A stretch of DNA of 64,000 nt from Nocardioides sp. GTDB taxonomy: Bacteria > Actinomycetota > Actinomycetes > Propionibacteriales > Nocardioidaceae. Under the pieces are notes generated by a model, which was given only the letters and a program-made list of their open reading frames with translations, did not search any database and was not told where the DNA came from. The stretch's first letter is position 1; every line of letters begins with the position of its first letter. The position numbers and the translations under genes were made by a program. Where the stretch lies: contig JBAOIH010000001.1 of assembly GCA_037045645.1 (NCBI GenBank), positions 1,550,001-1,614,000 on the forward strand, written 5' to 3'. Below, in pieces: positions 34,096-42,746 of this stretch.

Positions 34096-34908
34096 TCAGC
34101 TCTTGAGCGCAGCCTGAGCAGGCGTGGTCTCGCCGCTCTCGGTCAGCACGCCGGCGTCCACCAAAGCGTTCTTGGCGTGTAGGTAGGCCAGCATCTTGGG
34201 GATCAGCGGGATCAGGATCATCGGGGAGAACAGCCACGGCAGGTTCATGAAGACGAACTTCAACGCGAAGCCCCAAAAGCCCTGCTCGATGAACGCGAAG
34301 CCCGAGCGCGCCTCGGAGACGTAGTAGATGAAGATGACCGCTTGCATCATCGTCAACGCCACCGCACACCAATAGATGGAGCGCACTCGGATCTTGTCGT
34401 CGTGTCGACCCTTCCCGATCAGGATCCAGTGGTGATACATCAGCACGGCTCCGCACACGACCACGACCGTCTCCATGCCATAGATGCCCGGGTCACTGAG
34501 GAGGAATCGAGTGTCGGCGGCGCCATAGAACCACCAGAACCAGCCCCAGTGCTGGTCCTCAGTCAGATTCATATAGCCCAAGGCATCACCCACAAGCCAG
34601 GTGAGTTCCCACAGACCCTGGCTCAGTGCGCTGATCGGAAACCAGACGAGCATGAACTCGTACGCCTTCTCCAGCGTGGTCCGGTTCTCCCCCGGCGCGT
34701 CCCACCAGGCAGCGAACAGCGGCACCATGATCGGCACGCAGACGGCACCGGCGGCGATCGTGCCCATCGGCTCCGGTGACCACCACTCCAACATGACGCC
34801 GATCCACGGCGGGATGGTCACGAAGAAGCAGAGCACGCCCATCCAGAAGTAGATCCGCTTGCGATGCGCGGCCCACGGCCGGCCGAAGTCGTGTTGCTGC
34901 AACGCCAT
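34096..34908 (-). CDS. Emopamil-binding protein (EBP)-like membrane protein
   Basis: This is a 270-residue polytopic membrane protein with about six hydrophobic segments. The segment WWFYGAADTRFLLSD followed by GIYGMETVVVV strongly resembles the catalytic region of eukaryotic EBP, the delta8-delta7 sterol isomerase (a D-x-R-[YF]-x-L-x-D stretch followed by M-E). The upstream SQGLWELTWLVGDALGY would supply the first acidic residue. Bacterial EBP-like proteins are annotated in some actinobacteria; the substrate may be a steroid or terpenoid. ATG at 34908 has GAAGGGG upstream. The divergent rhomboid-like gene starts about 190 bp away. Confidence 0.7.
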   Translation of the reverse strand: MALQQHDFGRPWAAHRKRIYFWMGVLCFFVTIPPWIGVMLEWWSPEPMGTIAAGAVCVPIMVPLFAAWWDAPGENRTTLEKAYEFMLVWFPISALSQGLWELTWLVGDALGYMNLTEDQHWGWFWWFYGAADTRFLLSDPGIYGMETVVVVCGAVLMYHHWILIGKGRHDDKIRVRSIYWCAVALTMMQAVIFIYYVSEARSGFAFIEQGFWGFALKFVFMNLPWLFSPMILIPLIPKMLAYLHAKNALVDAGVLTESGETTPAQAALKS

Positions 34909-35099
34909 GTCGTCTGGACCCCTTCGCCCGAAAACAGAATCGAAATTCTGGCGATATTGACATGTGACAGCGGTTTACACAACGGGCGGTCTCGCTCTGC
35001 GTGCACGGCATCCCCCGATCAAGCGTCCCTGGAGCCAGTCCGCGACGCTCCGCCATCGAGCACTCGTACGCCCGCGGCGACCGCCCGACGTTTACGCTG

Positions 35100-35984
35100 A
35101 TGCTCGTGTCTGATCGATTCAGCTTCCGCCGCGGCTACGGCGAGTCCGACCCGTGGTTTCGCATCGGTTCACTCGATGTCGGCACCACGCTGTTGGTCAC
35201 GTTCATGTCGATCGTGTCGTTCTTCCTGTTCGCGCTCAGCCCGGCGATCGTAAGCGCACTAGCGCTCCAGCCCGCAGACGTCCTCAGCGGCTACCTCTGG
35301 CAGGTCGTGACCTGGCCGCTGGCCAATGCTCCGGACTTCTGGAGCGTCATCACGATCTTCATCTTCTGGTACTTCGGCACCGAGTTGGAGAACCAGGTCG
35401 GCAAGCAGAAGTTCGCCTGGCTGCTCGGCTTGACCACCGTCACGATGAGCGCGATCACCTTGGCACTCGGCCTGCTCTTCGGTGGGTCGCGCCCGATCCT
35501 GGGCGGGCTGGAGGCACTCCAGACGGTGGTGATCTTGATCTTCATCGCCCAGAACCTGCACGCGCGATTCTTCTTCAACATCCCGGCGTGGCTGATCGGC
35601 GCGATCATCATGGTGCTGCCGGTGCTGCGCTATCTCGGGCTCGGCCTGTATCCCGAACTGCTGAACCTCCTGCTCGGGTGGGCAGCGGCGGCGATCATCG
35701 CGCGAGCCCAGGGGCTCCTCCCCGACCTTGCGTTCATCCCAGCCGTACGCGCGCCGAAGCGCGACCGAAGGCAACGGCAGTCGATGCGGCGCCACCCGAG
35801 CCAGAGTCAGGCACCACGCCCGACGGTCGTCGAGGGCCCGTGGCTGAGCTCTGGCGCAGCCGGGTCACCCCAGGCCGAGTTGGACGACCTGCTCGACAAG
35901 ATCTCCGAGGGCGGCCTCGACTCGCTGACCGAGCGAGAGCGCGCCCGCCTGCACGAGCTGCGCAATCTGCTGCGCGGCGAGTGA
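35100..35984 (+). CDS. Rhomboid-like membrane protein, probably non-catalytic
   Basis: This is a 294-residue protein with a six-helix rhomboid/Derlin-like core (about residues 20-215). It includes GYLWQVVTWPLANAPDFWSV and IFIFWYFGTELENQVGKQKF, which fit the L1 loop and second helix. The serine motif GxSG is not seen; the matching stretch is FGGSRPILGGLEALQTV, and no obvious catalytic His stands in the last helix, so I infer a pseudoprotease. The C-terminus is a basic cytosolic tail (RDRRQRQSMRRHPSQ) and a helix rich in charged residues. ATG 35100 or GTG 35106 can start it. Confidence 0.7.
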   Translation: MLVSDRFSFRRGYGESDPWFRIGSLDVGTTLLVTFMSIVSFFLFALSPAIVSALALQPADVLSGYLWQVVTWPLANAPDFWSVITIFIFWYFGTELENQVGKQKFAWLLGLTTVTMSAITLALGLLFGGSRPILGGLEALQTVVILIFIAQNLHARFFFNIPAWLIGAIIMVLPVLRYLGLGLYPELLNLLLGWAAAAIIARAQGLLPDLAFIPAVRAPKRDRRQRQSMRRHPSQSQAPRPTVVEGPWLSSGAAGSPQAELDDLLDKISEGGLDSLTERERARLHELRNLLRGE

Positions 35985-36015
35985 CACCCATTCCTCAGGA
36001 TCAGCCAGGACCGGG

Positions 36016-36083
36016 TCGGACGGTCGTCCGAAGAAGCACGTCCGAGGCTCGCGTACCCGGGCTTGTTCGGACGGCTGTCCGAA
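36016..36083. repeat. Two related TCGGAC inverted repeats in the rhomboid-cyclophilin spacer
   Basis: TCGGACG-gt-CGTCCGA (36016-36031) and TTCGGAC-ggct-GTCCGAA (36066-36083) are two operator-like palindromes about 50 bp apart, with an extra half-site CGTCCGA at 36039-36045. The same DNA reads on, in the rhomboid gene's frame after its stop, as an open frame to a TGA at 36150 that repeats GRSSEEAR / GRLSEEVR. The cyclophilin lipoprotein starts at 36257. Confidence 0.5.
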
Positions 36084-36256
36084 GAGGTACGCCGAGCCGA
36101 GCACCGGCAACGCAAGACCACCGCGGTCTGCGTGGGCCTCGACGATGCGTGAATCAAGTTCTGCGCGATGTCGCGCCCACTGCTGAGCGGGCCGAGAGTC
36201 CTTCGGCACCGCACGCGGTCGCAACAGCTGAGTCACGGTCGTTTAGCATCCTCGCC

Positions 36257-36967
36257 ATGGTCTGGACCCCTCGTTCGAAACTGCTCATCCCCGGCATCGC
36301 CGCCCTCTTGGCGCTGTCCGCCTGCGGAGCGGACAAGGAGCCCGAGTCCGCGCGCGACACCACACCCACGACCGTGACCCCCACGACGGCGACCACCACG
36401 GCCGCACCCACCGACGGCAGCTGCGCGTACAACGCGGACGGAATGCCGGTGACCAAGCAGATCGACCCGCCGCCCGCCCAACCTGCGCAGAGCGGGCGCG
36501 TGAAGGCAGCCATCACGACCAATGCCGGCATCTTCAACGTGACGCTGGACGCTGCCAACGCGCCCTGCACCGTCAACAGCTTCGTGTCTTTGAGCGAGCA
36601 GGGCTTCTATGACGACACCTCGTGTCACCGCCTGACGACCGAGGGCATCTTCGTGCTCCAGTGCGGCGACCCGACCGGCACCGGCATGGGCGGCCCCGGT
36701 TACCAGTACGCCGATGAGCTCAAGGGCACCGAGACCTACGGTCCCGGCACCCTCGCGATGGCGAATTCAGGCCCCGACACCAACGGCTCCCAGTTCTTCC
36801 TCGTCTACGGCGACAGCCCGCTCGAACCCAACTACACGGTCTTCGGCCAACTCGACACCAAGAGCGTCCAGGCCATCAAGAAGATCGCCGAGGCCGGCAC
36901 CCAGACCGGGGCCCCTGACGGACCTCCGAAGCAGCGCGTCAAGATCTCCCAGATCACCGTCGGTTGA
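36257..36967 (+). CDS. Cyclophilin-type peptidyl-prolyl isomerase lipoprotein
   Basis: This is a 236-residue exported lipoprotein with a cyclophilin domain that catalyses cis-trans isomerisation of proline bonds outside the membrane. The signal peptide ends in the lipobox LLALSACG (Cys about residue 23). A Thr/Pro-rich linker (TTPTTVTPTTATTTAAPT) follows, then the cyclophilin domain with CHRLTTEGIFVLQCGDPTGT, GTLAMANSGPDTNGSQFFLV and NYTVFGQL. The key Arg in CHRL and the Gln/Phe in GSQFF are kept. ATG at 36257 is clear. The 3' end overlaps the convergent SDR gene by 14 bp. Confidence 0.93.
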   Translation: MVWTPRSKLLIPGIAALLALSACGADKEPESARDTTPTTVTPTTATTTAAPTDGSCAYNADGMPVTKQIDPPPAQPAQSGRVKAAITTNAGIFNVTLDAANAPCTVNSFVSLSEQGFYDDTSCHRLTTEGIFVLQCGDPTGTGMGGPGYQYADELKGTETYGPGTLAMANSGPDTNGSQFFLVYGDSPLEPNYTVFGQLDTKSVQAIKKIAEAGTQTGAPDGPPKQRVKISQITVG

Positions 36968-37853
36968 ACGGGAACTCCGTCTCGGTGAGGCGAAGCGATT
37001 CCTCCCACAGATCACGGGCCAGCCGTGGGTCGAGCGCGCGCGGCGAACGAGCTGCTCCAGCCGGATAGCCGCGCATCTCCCCCAGGCGATCGGGGCCGAT
37101 GAAACTGTTGCCGGGCAGGTCGACCGTGGCCGCATAGAGGGTCATCAGTGCGCCGCGTGTGGTGGGCATCGCGAGGTAGTTGCCCACCTGGCCCAGCCTG
37201 GTGAAGGCCTTGTTGCCGGTCGACCTGGTGATGCCGCTCGAGGTCCAACCCGGATGGGCGCCGGTGGCACGCAAAGTCGATCCACTGGCGGTGAGGCGGC
37301 GCTGCAACTCCGCGAGGAAGAGCAGGTTGGCCAGCTTTGACTGACCGTACGCCGCATAGCGCCCATAACCACGGCGTGCGAAATCGAGGTCTTCGAGGTC
37401 CAGGTCGGCCTTGCGGTGGGCGACGGAACTGACGACCGTCACCCGATCGCGCAGCACCGGCAGGAGCAGCATCGTCAGCGCGAAATGGCCCAGGTGGTTG
37501 GTCCCGAACTGGGTCTCGAAGCCGTCGTGCGTAGTGCCTCGTGGAGTGCCCATCACCCCGGCGTTGTTGATCAGTACATCGACGGAGTCGATCGTCGCCG
37601 CGAACGTGCGGACCGACTCCAGCGAGGAGAGGTCGAGGGAACGTACGGCCACGGTGCCCGCAGAGGTCGTACGCCGAATGTCCGCAGCTGCCTGCGCACC
37701 CTTGTCGACGTTGCGGCACGCCAAGGTGACGTCGGCACCGGCCGCCACGAGAGCACGCGCGGTCTCCAAACCGATGCCTGAGTTGGCACCGGTCACCACA
37801 AAGTGGCGACCTGACTGATCGGGGGTGCTGAAACCGCGTCGGCTACGTGTCAT
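36954..37853 (-). CDS. Short-chain dehydrogenase/reductase (retinol dehydrogenase-like)
   Basis: This is a 299-residue NADP(H)-type SDR. The cofactor motif FVVTGANSGIGLETARAL (TGxxxGIG), DVLINNAGVMGTP (NNAG), SSVAHRKAD and the catalytic YAAYGQSKLANLLF (YxxxK) are all intact. It is the WW-oxidoreductase/retinol-dehydrogenase-like class; the substrate is unknown. ATG 37853 (TRSRRGFSTP) was chosen; the frame stays open to 38057, where a second start with GGAAGAG could add about 66 residues of low-complexity sequence. Confidence 0.88.
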   Translation of the reverse strand: MTRSRRGFSTPDQSGRHFVVTGANSGIGLETARALVAAGADVTLACRNVDKGAQAAADIRRTTSAGTVAVRSLDLSSLESVRTFAATIDSVDVLINNAGVMGTPRGTTHDGFETQFGTNHLGHFALTMLLLPVLRDRVTVVSSVAHRKADLDLEDLDFARRGYGRYAAYGQSKLANLLFLAELQRRLTASGSTLRATGAHPGWTSSGITRSTGNKAFTRLGQVGNYLAMPTTRGALMTLYAATVDLPGNSFIGPDRLGEMRGYPAGAARSPRALDPRLARDLWEESLRLTETEFPFNRR

Positions 37854-38188
37854 GCGCGGATCCTGCCAGTCCTGCTCCCCCGCGTCGCGAGGTTCCTGAG
37901 TGGTGGTCAGCCGCGGCGGTGCCGACGCGCCTGACGACGCGCGTCCTGCTTGGCAGAGCTCGATATCGCGCAACTGGGCCCGATCCACTGCGGACCACGC
38001 CCGACCGGCGACGATCCCCTGGGCCACGTGCAACTGCGCGTTCATGAACTCTTCCATCCTTAGACTGCACTCTCGTCATGACCATCATGACTTTTCGGTG
38101 GTTACAGTCTAGTTGGCAATAACTCCGGGTCCGAACTACGGCGTACGTGATCTCCCCCACCACCAGCACGGCGTGACACGATCACGCC
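37854..38188. promoter_or_regulatory. Intergenic region with nested inverted repeats (38061-38111)
   Basis: An outer arm pair TAGACTG (38061-38067) and CAGTCTA (38105-38111) encloses the palindrome GTCATGA-cca-TCATGAC (38075-38091). The TAGACT boxes look like actinobacterial -10 elements facing in opposite directions, so this may be a divergent promoter/operator between the SDR gene and the gamma-glutamyltransferase gene. The part 37854-38057 is an in-frame extension of the SDR frame; nothing else is seen there. Confidence 0.5.
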
Positions 38189-39712
38189 ATGAGCAGTCAG
38201 CGAGTCGCGGTGGCGGCCACAGGGCGCCAGGCACTCGACGCGGGGCTGGGGGCCGGAGCCGACGGTGGCAATGCGGTCGACGCCGCACTGGCCGCAGCTC
38301 TGGTGGCCTTGGCCACCGAGCCCGGCATGGTCTCGATCGGCGGAGGGTGCTACATCTCGGTCTGGCCGGCAGACGGCGACCCCGTCGTGATCGACGGCAA
38401 CGTCGAGATGCCCGGGCGTGGGCTGACACCGCAGGCTCTCGGACGCGGCGTGCGCGAGGTGAGCACCGAGTACGGCGGGGGCGTGACGATGCACGCCGGC
38501 GCTGGATCGGTGGCCACCCCGGGCATCCCGTCGGCATTCGCCGCTGCCCACGAGTCGTACGCTCGGCTCGACTGGGCGAACCTGCTGGCACCGGCCGAAC
38601 GCGCGGCCCGCCACGGCTACCCGATGTCGTCCGCAGCAGCGCGCTACCTCTCCTTCACCGCCGACTCCCTCTTCGGTAGCGACCCGGAGGCTCATGCTCT
38701 GGTCACCCGCCCAGACGGCTCGCTCCTGGAGGGGGGTGAGGCGACGCGCAACCTGCTGCTCGCGGACGTCCTGGTCGAATGGGCCCGCGAGGGCAACGCC
38801 CTGTTCCGCACCGGCCGAGTGGCTCGCTCGCTCGCCGAGGCGATGGCCGACGAGGGACTGGTCACCGCCGAGGACCTCGTGTCGTACGCCCCGGTGACCC
38901 GGCCCGCGACTCGCCTCCAGGTCGGGGAGTGGGAGATCGCCTGCAACCCACCGCCCGCCGTCGGCGGGCCCATGCTGGCGATCATGTTGGGCGAACTCGG
39001 ACGACGCGAACGTTGGGACTGGTCGGACGCGATCGAGATCCAGCGGGCAGTGCTCGGCTACCGCCACCGTACGCACGACCTCTCCCACGACCTGGAAGCA
39101 GACGGACTCGCCTTGCTGGAGTCGGTCGGCGTTCATGGCCTGAGCGCCTTGCGCGGGTCGTCCTCTACCGCCCACATCTCGGCCGTCGACGCCGACGGCA
39201 ACGCGTGTGCGATCACGATGAGCAGCGGGTACGGCTCGGGGCTATGCATCCCGGGCACCGGGATTCTGCTCAACAACGCACTCGGCGAGGTCGAACTCAA
39301 TCGCCACGGGCTGCACGCGGTGCCGGCAGGCACCCGGCTGGCCTCCAACATGGCGCCGACGACAGGACGTGCGGCCGATGGTCGGGCGTTGGCGATCGGC
39401 TCCCCTGGCGCCGACCGGATCACCACCGCACTGATGCTCGTCCTGGGCCAGGGAACCCTGCACGGAGCCGATCTGCAGCACGCGATCGCGGCGCCCCGCC
39501 TGCACCTGAGGCTGACCTCGGAGGGCTTCAAGGTCGAGTACGAGGCCGATGACTCACTCGCCGCGGCGGTCACGGCCTCCGGGTTGCCTGGACACGTCTA
39601 TCCCGAACCTCATATGTACTTCGGCGGGGTGGGCGCCGCCTATCGGTTCGCCGACCACACCCTCCAGGCCGCAGGTGACGCACGTCGCGAAGCGGCGGTG
39701 GGGGTGCGGTGA
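38189..39712 (+). CDS. Gamma-glutamyltransferase family protein
   Basis: This is a 507-residue Ntn-hydrolase of the gamma-glutamyltransferase family, which self-cleaves and transfers or hydrolyses gamma-glutamyl or related amide groups. The N-terminal region shows GGNAVDAALAAALVALATEPG and SIGGGCYISV. The nucleophile is probably Thr327 in SSSTAHISAVDADGN, the point of autocleavage; YGSGLCIPGTGILLNN and ASNMAPTT follow. No signal peptide is present, unlike many periplasmic or secreted GGTs, so it is cytoplasmic, possibly for a metabolite other than glutathione or mycothiol derivatives. Its stop overlaps the GTG of the next gene. Confidence 0.85.
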   Translation: MSSQRVAVAATGRQALDAGLGAGADGGNAVDAALAAALVALATEPGMVSIGGGCYISVWPADGDPVVIDGNVEMPGRGLTPQALGRGVREVSTEYGGGVTMHAGAGSVATPGIPSAFAAAHESYARLDWANLLAPAERAARHGYPMSSAAARYLSFTADSLFGSDPEAHALVTRPDGSLLEGGEATRNLLLADVLVEWAREGNALFRTGRVARSLAEAMADEGLVTAEDLVSYAPVTRPATRLQVGEWEIACNPPPAVGGPMLAIMLGELGRRERWDWSDAIEIQRAVLGYRHRTHDLSHDLEADGLALLESVGVHGLSALRGSSSTAHISAVDADGNACAITMSSGYGSGLCIPGTGILLNNALGEVELNRHGLHAVPAGTRLASNMAPTTGRAADGRALAIGSPGADRITTALMLVLGQGTLHGADLQHAIAAPRLHLRLTSEGFKVEYEADDSLAAAVTASGLPGHVYPEPHMYFGGVGAAYRFADHTLQAAGDARREAAVGVR

Positions 39713-40752
39713 ACCCATTGCTGCGCGCCTACCGCGCCACCGGCGCAGACCAGCCCGGAGGCGACCCGCTGCTCGCGCACGGTGTCGCGATGGAGGGCTA
39801 CTTCTGGCGCTTCACCGACGTGGCGCGCGCTCGCTCGGTGATCGCACTGATCGGAGTCAACCAGGGACCCCGCGGTCCCTGGGCCACTCTCGGACTCGCC
39901 GCCTGGCCCGGCTCTCATCTGGCGATCGCGGCACGCGAGGGAGCGTACGCCGACCCGGTCCGCGTGCACGCGGCCAGCGGCGACGCGTTCGACGGTGACG
40001 ATCGGCGCGTCTTGGTGGATCTGGGTCCCGACGCCCGCCTGGACGTCAGGCTGCACGATCTGGTGCGTTGGCCACGTAGGCGCTGGGGCGGGTCGAGCAT
40101 CTTTCACAGCGTGCCAGCGCTCAATCAGTACTGGCATCCCTGGCTGCTCGGCGGTCGCGCCACCGGCACCGTGAGCATGGACGGCGAGACGTGGAGTCTT
40201 GACGGAGCCCAGGTCTACGCCGAGAAGAACTGGGGCAAGGAAGGCTTCCCAGAGGCCTGGTGGTGGGGCCAGGCGCAGGGGTTCGAGGAGCCCGCTGCCT
40301 GCGTAGCCTTCGCGGGTGGCCTCGTCCACGCCGGACCGCTGCGCACCACCGTGACCGCCCTGGTCGTACGTCTGCCAGACGGACACGTGCTCCGTCTGGG
40401 CGATCCCGTCGTCTCCCCTGTCGAAACCCACGTCACGGACACGACCTGGACGTTGCGCGGGCGAGGATTTGGGTGGCGGGTGCGTGTCGATGCGTACGCC
40501 CCCTTGGCCGATGCCCACGTCTTGCCCGTGCCGCTGCCAAGCCGGCACAGGAACACCGCCGGCGCTTTGGAACATCTCGGTGGCGCTCTCAGCATCCGAG
40601 TCGAGCGGCGTGGCCGTCTGGTCTGGCAGGGAGACACCACTCTGGCGGGCCTCGAACACGGCGGGCTGGACCGCGCCGAGGATGAGTTGCGCCGACGTGC
40701 TGTTGCGTCAGGCGCGACCGGTGCGCCTCCTGCGAAACAAAGCGACCGCTGA
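39709..40752 (+). CDS. Tocopherol cyclase-family protein
   Basis: This is a 347-residue protein of the tocopherol-cyclase family, known in plants and cyanobacteria for closing the chromanol ring but also widespread as uncharacterised bacterial proteins. Matching blocks are MEGYFWRFTD, FHSVPALNQYWHPWLLGG, AQVYAEKNWGKEGFPEAWWW and GQAQGF. No signal peptide is seen. GTG at 39709 lies within the stop of the gamma-glutamyltransferase gene, so the pair is coupled. Tocopherol synthesis is not expected in this lineage, so the substrate is likely another prenyl-quinone or terpenoid, or the protein is a lipocalin-like binder. Confidence 0.78.
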   Translation: MNPLLRAYRATGADQPGGDPLLAHGVAMEGYFWRFTDVARARSVIALIGVNQGPRGPWATLGLAAWPGSHLAIAAREGAYADPVRVHAASGDAFDGDDRRVLVDLGPDARLDVRLHDLVRWPRRRWGGSSIFHSVPALNQYWHPWLLGGRATGTVSMDGETWSLDGAQVYAEKNWGKEGFPEAWWWGQAQGFEEPAACVAFAGGLVHAGPLRTTVTALVVRLPDGHVLRLGDPVVSPVETHVTDTTWTLRGRGFGWRVRVDAYAPLADAHVLPVPLPSRHRNTAGALEHLGGALSIRVERRGRLVWQGDTTLAGLEHGGLDRAEDELRRRAVASGATGAPPAKQSDR

Positions 40753-40809
40753 CCAACCTCGAAAGGCGTAGTGTGGTTGCCATCACATTCACCGTCGGCA
40801 AGGGTTGAG

Positions 40810-41253
40810 ATGAGCAGTCGGCAAGACCTCGTGCGGGCGATCGCCGCCGCACATCACGACGATCGTGGGCCGCTGATGCCGATCCTCCACGACGTCAACG
40901 ACGAACTCGGCTACGTCAGCGACGACGACGTCGCCACGATCGCCGACGCCCTCAACCTCAGTCGCGCCGACGTGCACGGCGTGCGTTCCTTTTATGAGGA
41001 CTTCCGCACCGCTCCCCCACGTGCCCACTCGATACGGGTGTGCGGCGCGGAAGCGTGCCAGTCCCTGGGTGCCGAGGCCCTCTTCGAGCCCGCGGTGGTC
41101 TCGAAACTGACCGAGCGCGGCGATGTCGACCACGGCACCGTCTTCTGCCTGGGCAACTGCGCCCTCGGTCCCTCCGCCCTGATCGACGGCACCCTGGTCG
41201 GACGGCTGACCCCGCAGCGACTCACCAAGATGACCGAGGGGTGGCGCGCATGA
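40810..41253 (+). CDS. fdsG: NAD-dependent formate dehydrogenase gamma subunit (NuoE-like)
   Basis: This is a 147-residue thioredoxin-like [2Fe-2S] protein, the FdsG/NuoE electron-transfer subunit of the cytoplasmic NAD-linked formate dehydrogenase. The cluster ligands are C78 and C83 (VCGAEACQSLG) and C113 and C117 (FCLGNCALGP). ATG 40810 gives a normal start; the frame is open from 40771 in a region that looks like promoter. The stop overlaps the fdsB start (ATGA). It is the first gene of the fds operon, with a 57-bp leader after the tocopherol-cyclase-like gene. Confidence 0.93.
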   Translation: MSSRQDLVRAIAAAHHDDRGPLMPILHDVNDELGYVSDDDVATIADALNLSRADVHGVRSFYEDFRTAPPRAHSIRVCGAEACQSLGAEALFEPAVVSKLTERGDVDHGTVFCLGNCALGPSALIDGTLVGRLTPQRLTKMTEGWRA

Positions 41254-42741
41254 CCACGGTGTGGGTCCCTCTCGATGCCGCTGCCGTGTCGGTCGGCGCG
41301 GACGACGTGGCGGACGCATTCGCAGCCGCCGGTGCCAGCGTCAAACGCAACGGCACGCGGGGCCTGCTCTGGCTCGAACCCCTCGTCGAGGTGGAGCGTG
41401 AGGATGGGCGCGTCGCCTACCCCAACGCTGACGCCGGACCAGGTCGCGGCAGTGCTCGAAGGCTCGGCCCCCGACCTCGGTGACATCGAGACCCATCCCT
41501 GGCTCGCCGCGCAGCAGCGCGTGAGTTTCGCCCGCGTAGGAAGGGTGGAGCCCGCAGACCTCGACGCGTACGAAGCCGACGGCGGGTGGGCAGGACTTCG
41601 CAAGGCGCTCACCATGGCACCGGCAGACATCGTCACCGAGATCCTCGACAGCGGCCTTCGCGGCCGCGGCGGCGCCGGCTTCCCGACGGGCCTGAAGTGG
41701 CGCACCGTGCTGGAGACCGACGCCGAGCAGAAGTTCATCTGCGCCAACGCCGACGAGGGTGACTCCGGCACCTTCGCCGACCGGATCCTGCTGGAGGGCG
41801 ACCCCTTCGTCTTGATCGAGGGCATGACGATCGCCGCGTACGCGGTCGGGGCGAGCGAGGGCTATGTCTACCTGCGCTCGGAATACCCCCACGCCATCGC
41901 GATGCTGCGCCGCGCGATCGAAACCGCGTACACCCGCGGCTTCCTCGGCGCCGACATCCTCGGCACGGGCTTCACCTTCGATCTGCACCTGCGCGTAGGC
42001 GCGGGTGCCTACATCTGCGGTGAGGAGTCCTCGATGCTCGACAGCCTCGAGGGCAAGCGCGGTGAGGTGCGGGCCAAGCCGCCGATCCCGGCCATCTCCG
42101 GCCTTTTCGGACAGCCGACCGTGATCAACAACGTGCTCACCTTCGGTGCGGTGCCGATGATCCTGGCCGACGGCGCCCAGGCGTACGCCGACCTCGGGCT
42201 CGGCAAGTCCCGCGGCACCCAGGTGTTCCAACTCGCGGGCAACATCAAGCAGGGCGGGCTCGTGGAGTTGCCCTTCGGCGTGACGCTGCGCGAGCTCGTC
42301 GAGGAGTACGGCGCCGGCACGCTGAGCGGTCGGCCGGTCGGCGCGGTCCAGGTCGGTGGCCCGCTCGGCGCCTACCTAGGACCCGACGACCTCGACGTGC
42401 CTCTGGCGTACGAAGAACTCGCCGAGGCCGGTGGCATGCTCGGGCACGGCGGCATCGTGGTGTTCGACGACAGCATCGATCTGCTCAAGATGGCCAGATT
42501 CGCGCTCGAGTTCTGCTCGGTCGAGTCGTGCGGCAAGTGCACCCCGTGTCGCGTCGGCTCCGTGCGCGGCGTCGAGGTGATGGACCGCGTCCTCGAAGGC
42601 CGAGACGTCGAGGCCAACCTGGTCCTGATCGAGGATCTCTGCGAGACCATGACGAAGGGCTCGCTGTGCGCCATGGGCGGCCTGACGCCGATGCCCGTAC
42701 GCAGCGCGCTGACGCTCCACTCCGCTCGGAAGGACGGCTGA
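41250..42741 (+). CDS. fdsB: Formate dehydrogenase beta subunit (NuoF-like), with apparent +1 frameshift
   Basis: This flavin- and NADH-binding subunit is about 496 residues when repaired. ATG 41250 overlaps the fdsG stop and starts TTVWVPLDAAAVSVG. This frame fails after GRVAYPN, where the second frame takes over at LTPDQVAAVLEGSAPDLG; one extra base in TACCCCAACG (about 41420-41428) explains it and repair gives VAYPTLTPDQ. Downstream motifs are intact: RGGAGFPTGLKW (FMN/NADH), ANADEGDSGTFADRILLE, YICGEESSMLDSLEGKR and the 4Fe-4S site ESCGKCTPCRVG. It passes electrons from the alpha subunit to NAD+. Confidence 0.85.
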
Positions 42742-42746
42742 TTCCC

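Noticed and set aside
37854..38057. In-frame upstream extension of the SDR gene
   Set aside because: It has a usable ribosome site but low-complexity sequence unlike the family N-terminus; the internal ATG at 37853 fits the fold better.
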